Positions 34,556 to 44,663 of a stretch of DNA of 64,000 bases are shown piece by piece; the stretch's first letter is position 1; each line of letters starts with the position of its first letter. The DNA is from Polaromonas vacuolata (GTDB taxonomy: Bacteria > Pseudomonadota > Gammaproteobacteria > Burkholderiales > Burkholderiaceae_C), in contig NZ_CP051461.1 of the NCBI RefSeq assembly GCF_012584515.1, positions 1,038,001 to 1,102,000 on the forward strand. Direction: 5' to 3'. Below the pieces are notes generated by a model that saw only the letters and a list, made by a program, of their open reading frames with translations, searched no databases and was not told where the DNA came from. The position numbers and the translations under genes were made by a program.

Positions 34556-35635
34556 ATGGACAGGCGTTCACTCATTAAACATACCGGTATTGCCGGTGTG
34601 TTGGCCGCATCCCTAGCGCCAGCCGTGCATGCTCAAGCGCTGGTTCGCTGGCGTTTAGCGTCTAGCTTTCCGCGCTCCTTAGACACGATTTACGGCGGTG
34701 CTGAAACCTTTGCTCGCCATGTGCGCGCTGTGTCCGGCGGACGCTTTGAAATCAGCGTCCATGCCGCTGGTGAGTTGATGCCAGCTTTTGATGTGGTTGA
34801 CGGCGTGCAGCAAGGCACGATAGAGGCCGCGCACACAGCACCCTATTATTTTTTTGCCAAGGACGATACCTTTGCAATTGGCGGCGCGATTCCGTTTGGT
34901 CTCAATAGCCGGCAAATGAGCGCCTGGACTTTTCAGGGCAATGGCCTGGCTTTGATGCGTGAGTTTTATGCGCGCTACAACATCATCAGTTTTCCCTGCG
35001 GCAACACCGGCGCGCAAATGGGTGGCTGGTTTCGCCATGAAGTCAAATCGTTGGCAGATATGCAGGGTTTAAAGTTTCGCGTTGGCGGCTTCGCCGGAAA
35101 AGTCATCACCCGGCTTGGCGGCTTGCCGCAAAACTTGCCCGGTGGCGAGATTTATCAGGCGCTAAAAAACGGCAATCTTGACGCGGCCGAATGGATAGGT
35201 CCTTACGATGACCAAAAACTTGGCTTTAACAAAGTCGCACCCCACTACTACTATCCCGGTTGGTGGGAGGGCGGTTTGCAGTTGGACCTGTACGTGAATC
35301 GCAATGCCTATGAGGCGCTCTCGCCGCAGTACAAAGCAATTGTCGATGTTGCCAGTGCCGCAGCACATGTGGATATGCAGGCCAAGTACGACGCTAAAAA
35401 TCCGGCCGCACTCAAGCAATTGGTGCGCGACGGTGCCAAGCTCAGGCCGTTTCCTGCCGATGTCATGAATGCTGCTTTTAAGGCTTCGTTAGCGTTGTAT
35501 GCGGAACTCTCAGACAGCAATCCGGCTTGGGCCAAAGTTTATAAAGATTATTCGGCATTTAGAGGCGATCAAAATTTGTGGTTTCGTTTTACTGAGGCCA
35601 CGTTTGACCGATTTATGCAAAGCCAAAAACTTTGA
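34556..35635 (+). CDS. TRAP transporter solute-binding protein (DctP family)
   Basis: 359 residues. The N-terminus MDRRSLIKHTGIAGVLAASL carries a twin-arginine-type RR followed by a hydrophobic stretch and AHA/Q cleavage. DctP-fold landmarks: RLASSFPRSLDTIYGGAETF, GTIEAAHTAPYYFFAKDDTF, LKFRVGGFAGKVITRLGG (the conserved Arg for the carboxylate) and GNLDAAEWIGPYDD. The YYFFAKD and FGLNSRQ patterns are close to 2-oxoacid-binding members (TakP-like). No DctQ/DctM membrane genes are adjacent, so it is an orphan binding protein here. Good GGAGG ribosome site upstream. Confidence 0.85.
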   Translation: MDRRSLIKHTGIAGVLAASLAPAVHAQALVRWRLASSFPRSLDTIYGGAETFARHVRAVSGGRFEISVHAAGELMPAFDVVDGVQQGTIEAAHTAPYYFFAKDDTFAIGGAIPFGLNSRQMSAWTFQGNGLALMREFYARYNIISFPCGNTGAQMGGWFRHEVKSLADMQGLKFRVGGFAGKVITRLGGLPQNLPGGEIYQALKNGNLDAAEWIGPYDDQKLGFNKVAPHYYYPGWWEGGLQLDLYVNRNAYEALSPQYKAIVDVASAAAHVDMQAKYDAKNPAALKQLVRDGAKLRPFPADVMNAAFKASLALYAELSDSNPAWAKVYKDYSAFRGDQNLWFRFTEATFDRFMQSQKL

Positions 35636-35739
35636 TTTATTTCTCCTGTCTGTCCCTGTCTATCCCCGTCGATCAGTCTTGCTGCAGCGCTTGCATTTTA
35701 AAAAATGTTTGCAACAGAAATTTGCCTACACAAGGGTAG

Positions 35740-35756
35740 TCATGTCTCCGACATGA
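35740..35756. promoter_or_regulatory. 17-bp perfect palindrome upstream of acnA
   Basis: TCATGTC TCC GACATGA: 7-bp arms around a 3-bp centre, 55 bp before the acnA start. The size and symmetry fit a dimeric regulator's operator; it could also fold as an RNA hairpin in the leader. No regulator gene is next to it. Confidence 0.4.
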
Positions 35757-35811
35757 TGTGTTGCCAACTCCTGTCAAAATAGTTGATCAGGATAATTAAA
35801 AGGACATCAAC

Positions 35812-38787
35812 ATGGCCAAAACACCGACTCAGACTGCCGCTAAAACAGTCAAAAAAGAATCTACAAAAGCACTTGCAAAAACGTCTTTAAAAACGCCTTT
35901 AAAAGCGGTGTCAAAATCAAAAACACCACGCAGCCTAAAGCACGCATTTGCCAACACCCTCAAGCCTTTTGAGACCGCCTCTGGCAAAGCCGGTAAGTTC
36001 TATTCCTTGCCCGCTTTGGCTAAACAGTTTCCCAATGTCAGCCGGCTGCCTGTCTCGCTGCGCATTATTCTTGAATCGGTGTTGCGTAACTGCGACGGCA
36101 ATCGCGTGACCGCAGAACATGTGGCCGAGTTGGCGAATTGGAAACCCAATGCTAAACGCACGGAAGAAGTTCCTTTCTTAGTCTCCCGCGTTGTGCTGCA
36201 AGACTTTACCGGTGTGCCCTTATTAGCTGACTTGGCCGCCATGCGTAGCGTCGCCGTCAAGTTAGGCAAAAATCCCAAAACAATTGAGCCGCTGGTGCCT
36301 GTCGATTTGGTGGTCGATCACTCCATCATGGTTGACTTTTACGGTAAAAAGAATTCCCTAGACTTGAACATGAAGCTTGAATTTAAGCGCAATAACGAGC
36401 GCTATCAATTCATGAAATGGGGCATGCAAGCGTTTAAAACTTTCGGCGTTGTGCCGCCCGGTTTTGGCATAGTCCACCAAGTCAACCTAGAGTATTTAGC
36501 CCGTGGCGTGCATAAAACACCGGACGCGGTTTACTACCCCGACACCTTGGTCGGCACCGACAGCCACACCACCATGATTAACGGTATTGGCGTGGTCGCT
36601 TGGGGCGTTGGCGGCATTGAGGCGGAAGCGGCGATGTTGGGTCAGCCGGTTTATTTCCTCACCCCCGATGTGGTGGGCTTTGAGTTAACCGGCAAACTGC
36701 GCGAAGGCGTGACCGCCACCGACTTGGTGCTGCGCGTGACAGAGCAACTGCGGCGCGAAAAAGTAGTCGGTAAATTTGTTGAGTTTTTTGGTGAAGGCAC
36801 GCGCTCCTTGTCACTGCCAGACCGCGCAACGATTGGTAATATGTCGCCGGAATACGGCGCCACTATGGGCTTTTTTCCGGTCGATGATAAGACGCTGGAT
36901 TACTTTCGCGGCACCGGCCGAACCAAGTCTGAGATTGAAGCTTTCGAGGCGTACTTTCGTGCCCAAGGGTTGTTCGGCGTAGCCAATGCTGGCGATATCG
37001 ATTACTCGCAAGTCGTCTCGCTAGACCTTGGCGACGTCACACCAAGTCTGGCTGGCCCTAAGCGTCCGCAAGACCGTATTGAGTTGGGCAATGTCGCCGA
37101 TCAATTCACCACCTTGTATAGCCAGTCCTCCGCTAAAGACGGCTTTAATCAACCGGCTGAAACGCTTAATTTACGCCATACACTGCGCCAAGCAAACGAT
37201 GCTAAACCGCTGGCCAAACAAAATACTGCCGCAACGACTAGCGCCAACGTCAGTGCCGCTGGCTTTCCGACCAGCGCCAAAGCCGTGGCCGAAGCGAAAA
37301 AAGGTCAAGTCAATATCGGCAATGGTGATGTGCTGATTGCAGCGATTACCAGCTGCACCAACACTTCCAACCCTAGCGTGTTGTTGGCGGCTGGTTTGTT
37401 GGCTAAAAAAGCGGTGCTTGCGGGTCTTAAGGTGCAGCCGCACATCAAGACCTCACTGGCGCCGGGCTCGCGCATAGTGACTGAATATTTGACTGAAACC
37501 GGTCTCATGCCGTACCTTGAAAAGCTCGGCTTTTCACTGGCCGGCTACGGCTGCACGACGTGTATTGGTAACTCCGGTGATCTGACGCCAGAAATTAACG
37601 AAGCTATCAACGAGAACGATTTGATCTGCGCTGCCGTGCTCTCGGGCAACCGTAACTTTGAAGCGCGGATTCATCCCTACATCAAGGCCAACTTTTTAGC
37701 CAGCCCACCGCTGGTTGTGGCTTACGCAATTGCCGGCACGGTAATGCGCGACCTGATGACCGAGCCAGTCGGGCAAGGCAAGGGCGGCAAGGATGTTTAT
37801 TTGGGTGATATCTGGCCGACCTCGGACGAAATCCAAGCCTTGATGAAGTTTGCTATGAATGGCAAAGCCTTTCGCGCCAACTACGCCAAGGTCAAGACCG
37901 AGCCGGGCAAGCTGTGGGAGAAAATTCAAGGCGTAACTGGTACCAGCTACACCTGGCCGGTTAGCACTTATATTGCCGAGCCGCCTTTCTTTAAAGACTT
38001 TGAAATGGAATGTGTTGCGACTGACGCGATGGTCAAGGGCAGCACCGCCAAGCGCGTGAACAATGATGTTTTGGGCGCCCGCATTATGGCGTTGTTTGGT
38101 GACTCGATCACGACTGACCATATCTCGCCAGCAGGCTCGATTCAGACCAGTTCACCCGCCGGTTCATGGCTTAAAGAGCATGGTGTGTTGCCGGCAGACT
38201 TCAACAGCTACGGCTCGCGACGCGGTAACCACGAGGTCATGATGCGCGGCACTTTTGCCAATGTGCGTATCAAGAACTTAATGATTCCCGCCGAGGCTAA
38301 CGGCTCACGCGAGGAGGGCGGTTTAACGCTGTTTCAGCCCAGCGGCGAGAAAATGTTTATCTACGACGCAGCCATGAAGTACATGGATCAAAACCAAGGC
38401 ACGGTAGTGTTCGCGGGCGAAGAATACGGCACCGGTTCATCGCGCGACTGGGCCGCTAAGGGCACACAGTTACTGGGAATTAAAGCCGTGATTGCGCGCA
38501 GTTTTGAGCGTATCCACCGCAGCAACTTGGTTGGTATGGGCGTGTTGCCATTGCAATTCAAAGCCGGGGATTCTTGGGAAACGCTTGGGCTTAAAGGTGA
38601 TGAAACGGTTGATGTGATCGTGCATCCCGATCTGAAACCCCAGAGCGATGCCAAGCTGGTGATTATCAAAGCCGATGGCAAGCGCCAAGAGATCACGCTC
38701 ACATTACGCGTGGATACGCCGATTGAGGCCGATTACTACCGCAACGGCGGCATCTTGCCTTACGTGCTGCGTCAGTTGCTCGCTTAA
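35812..38787 (+). CDS. acnA: Aconitate hydratase A with a Lys-rich N-terminal extension
   Basis: 991 residues, about 100 longer than E. coli AcnA. It interconverts citrate and isocitrate (possibly 2-methyl-cis-aconitate too). The [4Fe-4S] cysteines are in SCTNTSNPS (~residue 514) and CTTCIGNSG (~580 and 583); [21 protein letters not shown] and [15 protein letters not shown] are active-site segments. Residues 1-45 form a basic low-complexity tail with eleven Lys in the first 43, upstream of the usual [11 protein letters not shown]. The start is supported by AAAAGGAC 6 nt before ATG 35812. A variable insert around [16 protein letters not shown] adds further length. The stop overlaps the next ATG by one base. 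Confidence 0.95.
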   Translation: MAKTPTQTAAKTVKKESTKALAKTSLKTPLKAVSKSKTPRSLKHAFANTLKPFETASGKAGKFYSLPALAKQFPNVSRLPVSLRIILESVLRNCDGNRVTAEHVAELANWKPNAKRTEEVPFLVSRVVLQDFTGVPLLADLAAMRSVAVKLGKNPKTIEPLVPVDLVVDHSIMVDFYGKKNSLDLNMKLEFKRNNERYQFMKWGMQAFKTFGVVPPGFGIVHQVNLEYLARGVHKTPDAVYYPDTLVGTDSHTTMINGIGVVAWGVGGIEAEAAMLGQPVYFLTPDVVGFELTGKLREGVTATDLVLRVTEQLRREKVVGKFVEFFGEGTRSLSLPDRATIGNMSPEYGATMGFFPVDDKTLDYFRGTGRTKSEIEAFEAYFRAQGLFGVANAGDIDYSQVVSLDLGDVTPSLAGPKRPQDRIELGNVADQFTTLYSQSSAKDGFNQPAETLNLRHTLRQANDAKPLAKQNTAATTSANVSAAGFPTSAKAVAEAKKGQVNIGNGDVLIAAITSCTNTSNPSVLLAAGLLAKKAVLAGLKVQPHIKTSLAPGSRIVTEYLTETGLMPYLEKLGFSLAGYGCTTCIGNSGDLTPEINEAINENDLICAAVLSGNRNFEARIHPYIKANFLASPPLVVAYAIAGTVMRDLMTEPVGQGKGGKDVYLGDIWPTSDEIQALMKFAMNGKAFRANYAKVKTEPGKLWEKIQGVTGTSYTWPVSTYIAEPPFFKDFEMECVATDAMVKGSTAKRVNNDVLGARIMALFGDSITTDHISPAGSIQTSSPAGSWLKEHGVLPADFNSYGSRRGNHEVMMRGTFANVRIKNLMIPAEANGSREEGGLTLFQPSGEKMFIYDAAMKYMDQNQGTVVFAGEEYGTGSSRDWAAKGTQLLGIKAVIARSFERIHRSNLVGMGVLPLQFKAGDSWETLGLKGDETVDVIVHPDLKPQSDAKLVIIKADGKRQEITLTLRVDTPIEADYYRNGGILPYVLRQLLA

Positions 38788-39974
38788 TGGGTTTGAAAGC
38801 CGTCATAGCCGGCGGCGGAATCGGCGGCTTGGCAGCGGCGCTGGCGTTGGCGCGCGGCGGTATGCAAGTTGATTTGCTTGAGCGTGCCCAAGCGTTTGCC
38901 GAGGTCGGCGCCGGTGTGCAGCTAGGGCCTAATGTCACCCATGTCTTAGATGATTGGGGCTTGCTAGAGCCACTCAAAGCCGTGGCTGCAGCGCCCCAGC
39001 GCTTGCTGGTGCGCAGCGCGCTGTCGGCTCGTCTGCTGGCTCAAATGGATTTGGGTCGCAGCATGCAGGAACGCTACGGCGCGCCTTACCTCACGCTGCA
39101 CAGGGCTGATCTGCATAAACTCTTGCTTGATGCCGCCACAAAAGCGGGCGCGAGTGTGCATTTAGATAGCGCTTTGCAAAACTTCAGCCAAAGTTTTGAG
39201 CATGTGAGTCTTCACGCCTCCAACGGCGCTGCTTATGAAGCCGATCTTTTGGTCGCCGCTGACGGGCTGTGGAGCGGCATACGCGAACAGCTTTTGGGCG
39301 ATGGTCCGCCAACACCCACCGGTCATCTGGCCTACCGCGCTTTGACGCTGCAATCGGCATTGCCGGCTAGCTCGCGCAGTCAAGATGTTAGCGTCTGGTT
39401 AGGTCCCAAACTGCATGTGGTTTGCTACCCGGTGCGAGGCGGTGAGTATTTGAATATGGTGGTCATTGTTCATGGCCAAGCGGCGGGCAAGGGTTGGGAT
39501 TTTGCAGCCAACGCTAAAAGTTTGACTCAAGCTATGGGTGCATGCTGCGGGCAGTTACGTGAGTTGATTGCCGTTATGCCAGAGTGGCGTTTGTGGCCGC
39601 TCAATGACCGCCCGCCTATGCAAAGCGCAAGGCAACATGCACGGGGTAGGGTGGCGTTGCTGGGCGATGCTGCTCACCCTATGCGGCCTTATCTGGCCCA
39701 AGGTGCAGGTATGGCGATTGAGGATGCGGCCAAGCTCGGCTCGGTGTTTCAGGCGGGTAGCCAGCAAGCTGATTCGCAAGAAGTCGCTTCTCTGGTTGAG
39801 CGCTATGCCAATTTACGCTGGCAGAGAAACGCTCGCGTGCAGGCCAAGGCGCGGCGCAACGGTCAAGTGTTTCATGCCAGCGGTTTGCTGCGAGTGGGTC
39901 GCGATGTGGCGCTCAAACTAGCTGGCGCTAAGCTAATGGATATGTCTTGGCTGTATGGTGCAAACCAGCCTTAA
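38787..39974 (+). CDS. FAD-dependent monooxygenase, salicylate-hydroxylase-like
   Basis: 395 residues, group A flavoprotein monooxygenase. FAD motifs: VIAGGGIGGLAAALALARGG at the N-terminus (GxGxxG), DLLVAADGLWSGIR (the DG motif) and GDAAHPMRPYLAQGAGMAIED (the GD motif). Hydroxylates an aromatic ring with NAD(P)H and O2; UbiH-like and 3-hydroxybenzoate-6-hydroxylase-like enzymes share this pattern, so the substrate is open. Its ATG overlaps the acnA stop (TAATG), so it is translated with acnA, an odd pairing metabolically. Confidence 0.83.
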   Translation: MGLKAVIAGGGIGGLAAALALARGGMQVDLLERAQAFAEVGAGVQLGPNVTHVLDDWGLLEPLKAVAAAPQRLLVRSALSARLLAQMDLGRSMQERYGAPYLTLHRADLHKLLLDAATKAGASVHLDSALQNFSQSFEHVSLHASNGAAYEADLLVAADGLWSGIREQLLGDGPPTPTGHLAYRALTLQSALPASSRSQDVSVWLGPKLHVVCYPVRGGEYLNMVVIVHGQAAGKGWDFAANAKSLTQAMGACCGQLRELIAVMPEWRLWPLNDRPPMQSARQHARGRVALLGDAAHPMRPYLAQGAGMAIEDAAKLGSVFQAGSQQADSQEVASLVERYANLRWQRNARVQAKARRNGQVFHASGLLRVGRDVALKLAGAKLMDMSWLYGANQP

Positions 39975-40146
39975 TACGTCTGGTTGTGATGGGCCAGTAC
40001 GCGCCCACTTTGCTAAATCACCGTGATGGATTTTTGCAGTAGTTCATTCGTGCACAATTAATAGCCGACGCTAGCGCCAAGCGCAGTTGAGTCGGTTTTA
40101 AATAGCTGCATTTAAGAACAATATTCACAAGAGGCAAGAGCATTTC

Positions 40147-40914
40147 ATGAGCATTCAAAACACATCTGTTAATAGCCAAAAAGTAGCCCTGATCACGGGC
40201 GCAGGTACCGGCATAGGTCGGCAAGTCGCACTGACTTTTTTAGCCGCCGGTTACAGCGTGGTGCTGGCCGGGCGCCGCCTTGAGCCGCTGCAGTCTGTCG
40301 TTGCGGAGTCGGGTTCAAACCGCGCATTGGCCGTTTCCACAGATGTGAGTAAGCCCGAGTCAGTCGATGCGCTGTTCGCCGCCATAGGCGCAAAATTTGG
40401 CCGTATTGATGTGCTGTTTAACAATGCCGGCGTGGGCAGCAGTCCTTTGTTTGAAGACTTGACGTTTGAGCAGTGGAAAAACGTCGTCGACATCAATCTC
40501 ACCGGTTCATTTTTGTGCGCGCAAGGCGCCTTTCGTATGATGAAAAATCAGCTGCCGCAAGGCGGACGCATCATCAATAACGGCTCCATCTCTGCTCATG
40601 CGCCACGGCCAGATTCTGCGCCTTACACCTCAACCAAGCATGCGATTACTGGTCTGACTAAGTCGATTTCACTCGACGGACGCAAGTACAACATCGCTTG
40701 CGGCCAAGTTGATATTGGTAATGCATTGACCGAGTTATCGGCCCGCATGACCAAGGGCGTGCCGCAAGCCAATGGCGAGATAGCGATTGAACCCATGATG
40801 GACGCCAGTGAGGTGGCAGATGCTGTGCTGCATATGGCGGCTTTGCCGCTGACAACGAATATCCAGTTCATGACCATCATGGCGACCAAGATGCCGTTTG
40901 TGGGCAGAGGATAA
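40147..40914 (+). CDS. Short-chain dehydrogenase/reductase
   Basis: 255 residues, classical SDR: nucleotide-binding [18 protein letters not shown] at ~residue 92, catalytic Ser in INNGSISAH and YTSTKHA (Y-x-x-x-K). The absence of a fixed acidic residue pattern after beta2 (AGRRLEPL) points to NADP(H). Substrate unknown. An AAGAGGCAAGAG ribosome site precedes ATG 40147. Separate from the monooxygenase by 172 bp. Confidence 0.85.
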   Translation: MSIQNTSVNSQKVALITGAGTGIGRQVALTFLAAGYSVVLAGRRLEPLQSVVAESGSNRALAVSTDVSKPESVDALFAAIGAKFGRIDVLFNNAGVGSSPLFEDLTFEQWKNVVDINLTGSFLCAQGAFRMMKNQLPQGGRIINNGSISAHAPRPDSAPYTSTKHAITGLTKSISLDGRKYNIACGQVDIGNALTELSARMTKGVPQANGEIAIEPMMDASEVADAVLHMAALPLTTNIQFMTIMATKMPFVGRG

Positions 40915-41054
40915 ATTTTTGCTAGTGGGCGGTTTTGATCTCTAAGCCGTCGGTGACATCAATTCACAGGGCGAGAGTTATTTGCTCTCACCGCTAGGCA
41001 CTGTCGGTTTGTTTTCTAGGGGCGAATACGCTCAGTGCCGACCGTGCTAGCTAC

Positions 41055-41321
41055 TTATCTCAGCACCCATTGCCCATGCATTTTGATTTCTTGATACATC
41101 GCATCAGGCGCGAGATCAAGATCGCCTGGCCAAGCCACTGCACCTGAGTCAATGTGCGCCTGCTGAAAAACTAGCGGATCTTTCAATGCGGCAAAAACGC
41201 CGGTTAGGTGGCTTTTTTCAAACTGAACATTGCCAACTAACCCGTCTCTGAACTGGACACGAAGTGCCAGTGACGCAATCGGTTTGACGTCTACAACATC
41301 CCATTTCATAGTCGGCCTCAT
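41055..41321 (-). CDS. DUF2442-family protein
   Basis: 88 residues. The pattern KPIASLALRVQFRDGLVG..F..SHLTGVFAALKDP..F..A..DSGAVAWPGDLDLAPDAMY is that of DUF2442, a small protein usually encoded directly after a DUF4160 gene; the pair has toxin-antitoxin-like distribution but no proven role that I can cite. Here its ATG overlaps (ATGA) the end of a DUF4160 gene that is broken by a stop codon, so this reading frame may be the surviving half of the pair. Confidence 0.78.
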   Translation of the reverse strand: MRPTMKWDVVDVKPIASLALRVQFRDGLVGNVQFEKSHLTGVFAALKDPLVFQQAHIDSGAVAWPGDLDLAPDAMYQEIKMHGQWVLR

Positions 41322-41578
41322 TTCAACGGTTCAATTGGCTTGGGCTGCTGCTTGTCCATGCAAAGGCGCCAGTCTTGAATTAATTCTTCTTGGTGCAGCT
41401 CTGCCCAGTCAAGCACCAGTTCTTGTGCCCGGCGCGGGAGAACGCCACTGGTAATCGTCAATAATTTAATGTCAACAGTCGCCTTGAATTCTGCGTACTG
41501 GACCTGTCAGTGCGGCGGGGCATGGTCATTAAAAAACATGCGAATGATTAGTCCGTAAAAGGTGCAAATAGTTGGCAT
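41318..41578 (-). pseudogene. DUF4160 gene interrupted by one in-frame TGA
   Basis: From ATG 41578 the minus strand reads MPTICTFYGLIIRMFFNDHA then PPH, TGA (41509-41507), QVQYAEFKATVDIKLLTITS and ..LPRRAQELVLDWAELHQEEL ending PIEPLK. This is a full-length DUF4160 protein (MPTIS-FYGI-IRM--NDHAPPHFH--YGE--A) except that the codon after PPH, normally Phe in the HFH motif, is TGA. Only this codon blocks an 86-codon gene; no frameshift is present. Coupled by ATGA overlap to the DUF2442 gene. A recent nonsense mutation is the simplest reading. Confidence 0.75.
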
Positions 41579-41624
41579 GCTGTTTTTGATTTTGAGTTGT
41601 AGAGAGCCGAAAACAAGCGCTTAT

Positions 41625-42551
41625 TTACAGCCGCCCAAACAGCAAAAACTCCATCAAAGCTTTTTGCGCATGCAAGCGGTTTTCGGCTTCGTCCCAGACT
41701 ACTGATTGTGGGCCGTCAATCACTTCGGCTTGTACTTCTTCGCCGCGGTGTGCGGGTAGACAGTGCATAAAAAGAGCGTCCGGCTTTGCCGCTTTCATCA
41801 TGTCGCTATCGACACACCAGTCGGCAAACGCTTTTTTGCGCGCTTCGTTTTCGGCCTCGTAGCCCATGCTGGTCCAGACGTCGGTGGTGACCAAGTCGGC
41901 GCCAGCGCAGGCCAGCATAGGGTCTTTAAACACCTTGTAGCTTTCGCTAGAACGAATGCCAGCGACTGCTTGGTCAACCTCATAACCGCCTGGCGTGCTC
42001 ACGTGCAGTTTGAAGTCTAAGATTTCGCTGGCTTGTAGCCAGGTGTTGGCCATGTTGTTGCCATCGCCCACCCATGCGACTGTCTTGCCCTTGATGGAGC
42101 CGCGGTGCTCTATGTACGTGAAGATGTCGGCGAGTATCTGGCAGGGATGAAATTCATTCGTCAGGCCGTTAATCACCGGCACGCGTGAATGCTCTGCAAA
42201 GCGCTCAATCTTGGTTTGCTCGTAGGTACGAATCATCACCAAATCGACCATGCGGCTAATTACTTTAGCGCTGTCTTCAATCGGTTCGGCCCGGCCCAGC
42301 TGGCTGTCGCCAGTGGTCAAGTGCACGACACTGCCGCCTAACTGATACATGCCGGCTTCAAAGCTCACACGGGTACGGGTGGAGGCTTTCTCAAAAATCA
42401 TGGCCATGGTGCGGTCAGCTAATGGCTGGTGCTTTTCATAGGCCTTGAATTTTTTCTTGATCAGGGCGGCGCGGGCAAACAGGTAGGCGTAGTCGTCGGC
42501 TGAAAAATCGCTGAATTGCAGGTAATGCCGGAGGGGAACAAGTGCGGTCAT
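41625..42551 (-). CDS. argF: Ornithine carbamoyltransferase
   Basis: 308 residues. It forms citrulline from ornithine and carbamoyl phosphate. Carbamoyl-phosphate loop FEKASTRTRVSFEAGMYQLGG, then MVDLVMIRTYEQ, the NGLTNEFHPCQILADI segment and ornithine-binding HCLPAHRGEEV. The ATG overlaps the argD stop by 4 bp, forming an argD-argF operon on the minus strand. Confidence 0.96.
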   Translation of the reverse strand: MTALVPLRHYLQFSDFSADDYAYLFARAALIKKKFKAYEKHQPLADRTMAMIFEKASTRTRVSFEAGMYQLGGSVVHLTTGDSQLGRAEPIEDSAKVISRMVDLVMIRTYEQTKIERFAEHSRVPVINGLTNEFHPCQILADIFTYIEHRGSIKGKTVAWVGDGNNMANTWLQASEILDFKLHVSTPGGYEVDQAVAGIRSSESYKVFKDPMLACAGADLVTTDVWTSMGYEAENEARKKAFADWCVDSDMMKAAKPDALFMHCLPAHRGEEVQAEVIDGPQSVVWDEAENRLHAQKALMEFLLFGRL

Positions 42552-43768
42552 GCTGGGGCTTTTTCTTGCAGTAATTGTTTGATTAAGGGCGCCAATATGG
42601 CGACTACTTCGTCAGCTTCGACGGTCGTCATGATGAGTGAGGGCACCAAGCGTATGACGCGGTCTGCCGTCACGCTAATTAACAAACCATTGTCGGCCGA
42701 ACGGGTGACCAGTTCAGCACAGGGAACGCTCAGCTCTATCCCCAACATCAAGCCGCGGCCGCGAATATCTTTTATGCCGGGCAGGCCTTGGAGTTCGCGC
42801 ACAAAGGCGCTGCGAAGATGCTCGCCGACTGTGGCGGCATTGAGCAGCAAAGCATCTTTTTCCATGATGCGAATAGTCTCAACACCAGCGCGCATGGCTA
42901 AGGGGTTGCCGCCAAACGTGGTGCCGTGGTTGCCGGGCTGAAAAATGTGGGCCGCTTTGGGGCCAGTTACTACAGCGCCAATTGGCACGCCTGAGCCCAA
43001 ACCCTTGGCCAGCGGCATCACATCGGGTTTGATGCCAGACCACTGATGCGCAAACCATTTACCCGTGCGGCCCATGCCGCATTGGACTTCATCAATCATG
43101 AGTAGCCAGTCGTTGGCATCGCATACTTCGCGTAATTCGCGCAGGTAGCCATCGTTCATGGGATGGACGCCGCCTTCGCCTTGAATGGCTTCGACAAACA
43201 CCGCCACCACATTTGGGTTGCCAGCAGTCGCGCGTTTGAGGGCGTCGATATTGTTGATTGGAACGCGGATAAAGCCTTCAACCAGCGGGCCGAAATGGGC
43301 CTGCACTTTGGGGTTGCCGGTGGCGCTTAGCGTGGCGATGCTGCGGCCATGAAAGGCGGTTTCAAAGACAACGGTTTCGGGGAAATCAATACCTTTGTCA
43401 TGGCCGAATTTGCGCGCCAGTTTGAGGGCCGCTTCGTTCGCCTCTAAACCGGTGGAGCAGAAAAAGACGTTTTCTAAACCCGACAGTTCCACCAGCTTTG
43501 CCGCCAGCGTTTCTTGCAGCGGCACATGGTAGTAGTTAGAGCAATGAATCAGTTTGGTGAGCTGGTCTTGCAGCGCTGGCACTAATTCGGGATGGTTGTG
43601 GCCTAGCGTATTGACGGCAATGCCGCCCAGTGCATCGAGGTAGCTTTTGCCATTCACATCCCAGACGCGGCAGCCTTGTCCGTGCGAGAGGGCAATCGGC
43701 AAGCGGCCATAGGTGTTCATCACGTGAGGCGATGCGGCTTCGACATGGGTGGGCAGTGACGCGGTCAT
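42548..43768 (-). CDS. argD: Acetylornithine aminotransferase
   Basis: 406 residues from ATG 43768 (MTASLPTHVEAASPHVMNTY); the frame runs to 43855 but the added part has no family similarity. PLP-dependent class III aminotransferase: FCSTGLEANEAALKLAR, AVFVEAIQGEGGVHPM, MIDEVQCGMGRTGKWFAHQ, and the Schiff-base Lys in DVMPLAKGLGSGVPIGA. Converts N-acetylglutamate semialdehyde in arginine synthesis (and possibly succinyldiaminopimelate). First gene of the argD-argF pair. Confidence 0.95.
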   Translation of the reverse strand: MTASLPTHVEAASPHVMNTYGRLPIALSHGQGCRVWDVNGKSYLDALGGIAVNTLGHNHPELVPALQDQLTKLIHCSNYYHVPLQETLAAKLVELSGLENVFFCSTGLEANEAALKLARKFGHDKGIDFPETVVFETAFHGRSIATLSATGNPKVQAHFGPLVEGFIRVPINNIDALKRATAGNPNVVAVFVEAIQGEGGVHPMNDGYLRELREVCDANDWLLMIDEVQCGMGRTGKWFAHQWSGIKPDVMPLAKGLGSGVPIGAVVTGPKAAHIFQPGNHGTTFGGNPLAMRAGVETIRIMEKDALLLNAATVGEHLRSAFVRELQGLPGIKDIRGRGLMLGIELSVPCAELVTRSADNGLLISVTADRVIRLVPSLIMTTVEADEVVAILAPLIKQLLQEKAPA

Positions 43769-44058
43769 GAAAGTACTCCGGGCGTAGAAAAAAATATGTC
43801 GCCTGGGTAGGCGAGCAAAACTTATTTTATGCGTACTAGCTGGCCTGTCCAGCAACAGTGCCGGATATCGATGTTTTAGGGGCTAAATTACTGCTTCAAA
43901 TGTCTTTCTAAAAATCTTTTAAGACCAGTCTTAGGCAGGCGCTTTACGGGTTTACCTTAGGTGTAAGCGGTTTGAAGTCTTATATAAGATAGAATCATTC
44001 AGCGCTGCTGCTTAAGCCTGAATCCTGGCTTTTGGCACGCATCAAAACCCTCCACCCG

Positions 44059-44391
44059 ATGGTCTCCAACACAGTAAAAGAAATTTTTATTCAAGGTATT
44101 ACCTTAGACGGTAAGACCTTTCGGCCTAGCGATTGGGCAGACAGGCTGTGCGGTGTACTGAGCCAGTTTCGCCCGGGTGGGCCACAGCCTGGCAGTCATT
44201 TGAACTACTCGCCGTGGTGCGTACCTACCCTTATTAACGGTGTGAAATGCGTGGTGGTCAATGCTGCGCTGAGAGACGCAGAACCCATGGCTTGGGACTT
44301 TGCGATTAATTTTGCTATCGATAACGACTTGCAATATGCCGAGGCTTGTTTGGTACCAGCGCCGCCTCCAAGCTCCAACCCTGCGGTTTAG
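44059..44391 (+). CDS. DUF3579-family protein
   Basis: 110 residues from ATG 44059 (MVSNTVKEIFIQGITLDGKT); a TTG-initiated extension from 44032 is possible but untypical. FRPSDWADRLCGVLSQFRPG and CVVVNAALRDAEPMAWDFAI match DUF3579, a small cytosolic family conserved in betaproteobacteria beside argD/argF and rpsT. Function unknown. Confidence 0.8.
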   Translation: MVSNTVKEIFIQGITLDGKTFRPSDWADRLCGVLSQFRPGGPQPGSHLNYSPWCVPTLINGVKCVVVNAALRDAEPMAWDFAINFAIDNDLQYAEACLVPAPPPSSNPAV

Positions 44392-44553
44392 CCTACGCCC
44401 AGCTCACGGCCAGTGCATTGGCTGTGAGACCTCTCCCAGAAAGCGTATTTTCCATTTTTCTTGCCGCCGGCTTGCCTGCGAAGTCACGTGCAGACTTAAG
44501 ATTCATCGAGAAAATTAATGGTGTGTCGCCCACCGACTGAAATTAAACAGACG

Positions 44554-44582
44554 AAAAAAAGCCGTCTGACGACGGCTTTTTT
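44554..44582. terminator. Bidirectional terminator between the DUF3579 gene and rpsT
   Basis: GCCGTC (44561-44566) and GACGGC (44571-44576) with a 4-nt loop, flanked by seven A on the left and six T on the right, so it can act on both strands between two convergent genes. Confidence 0.9.
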
Positions 44583-44663
44583 ATCTTCGCTAACAGCGCA
44601 CCCTACAAAACGGCGGCCTGTGATCTAACTAAAGATTTCAGACCGGGCGGTTTGCCTAATTGC

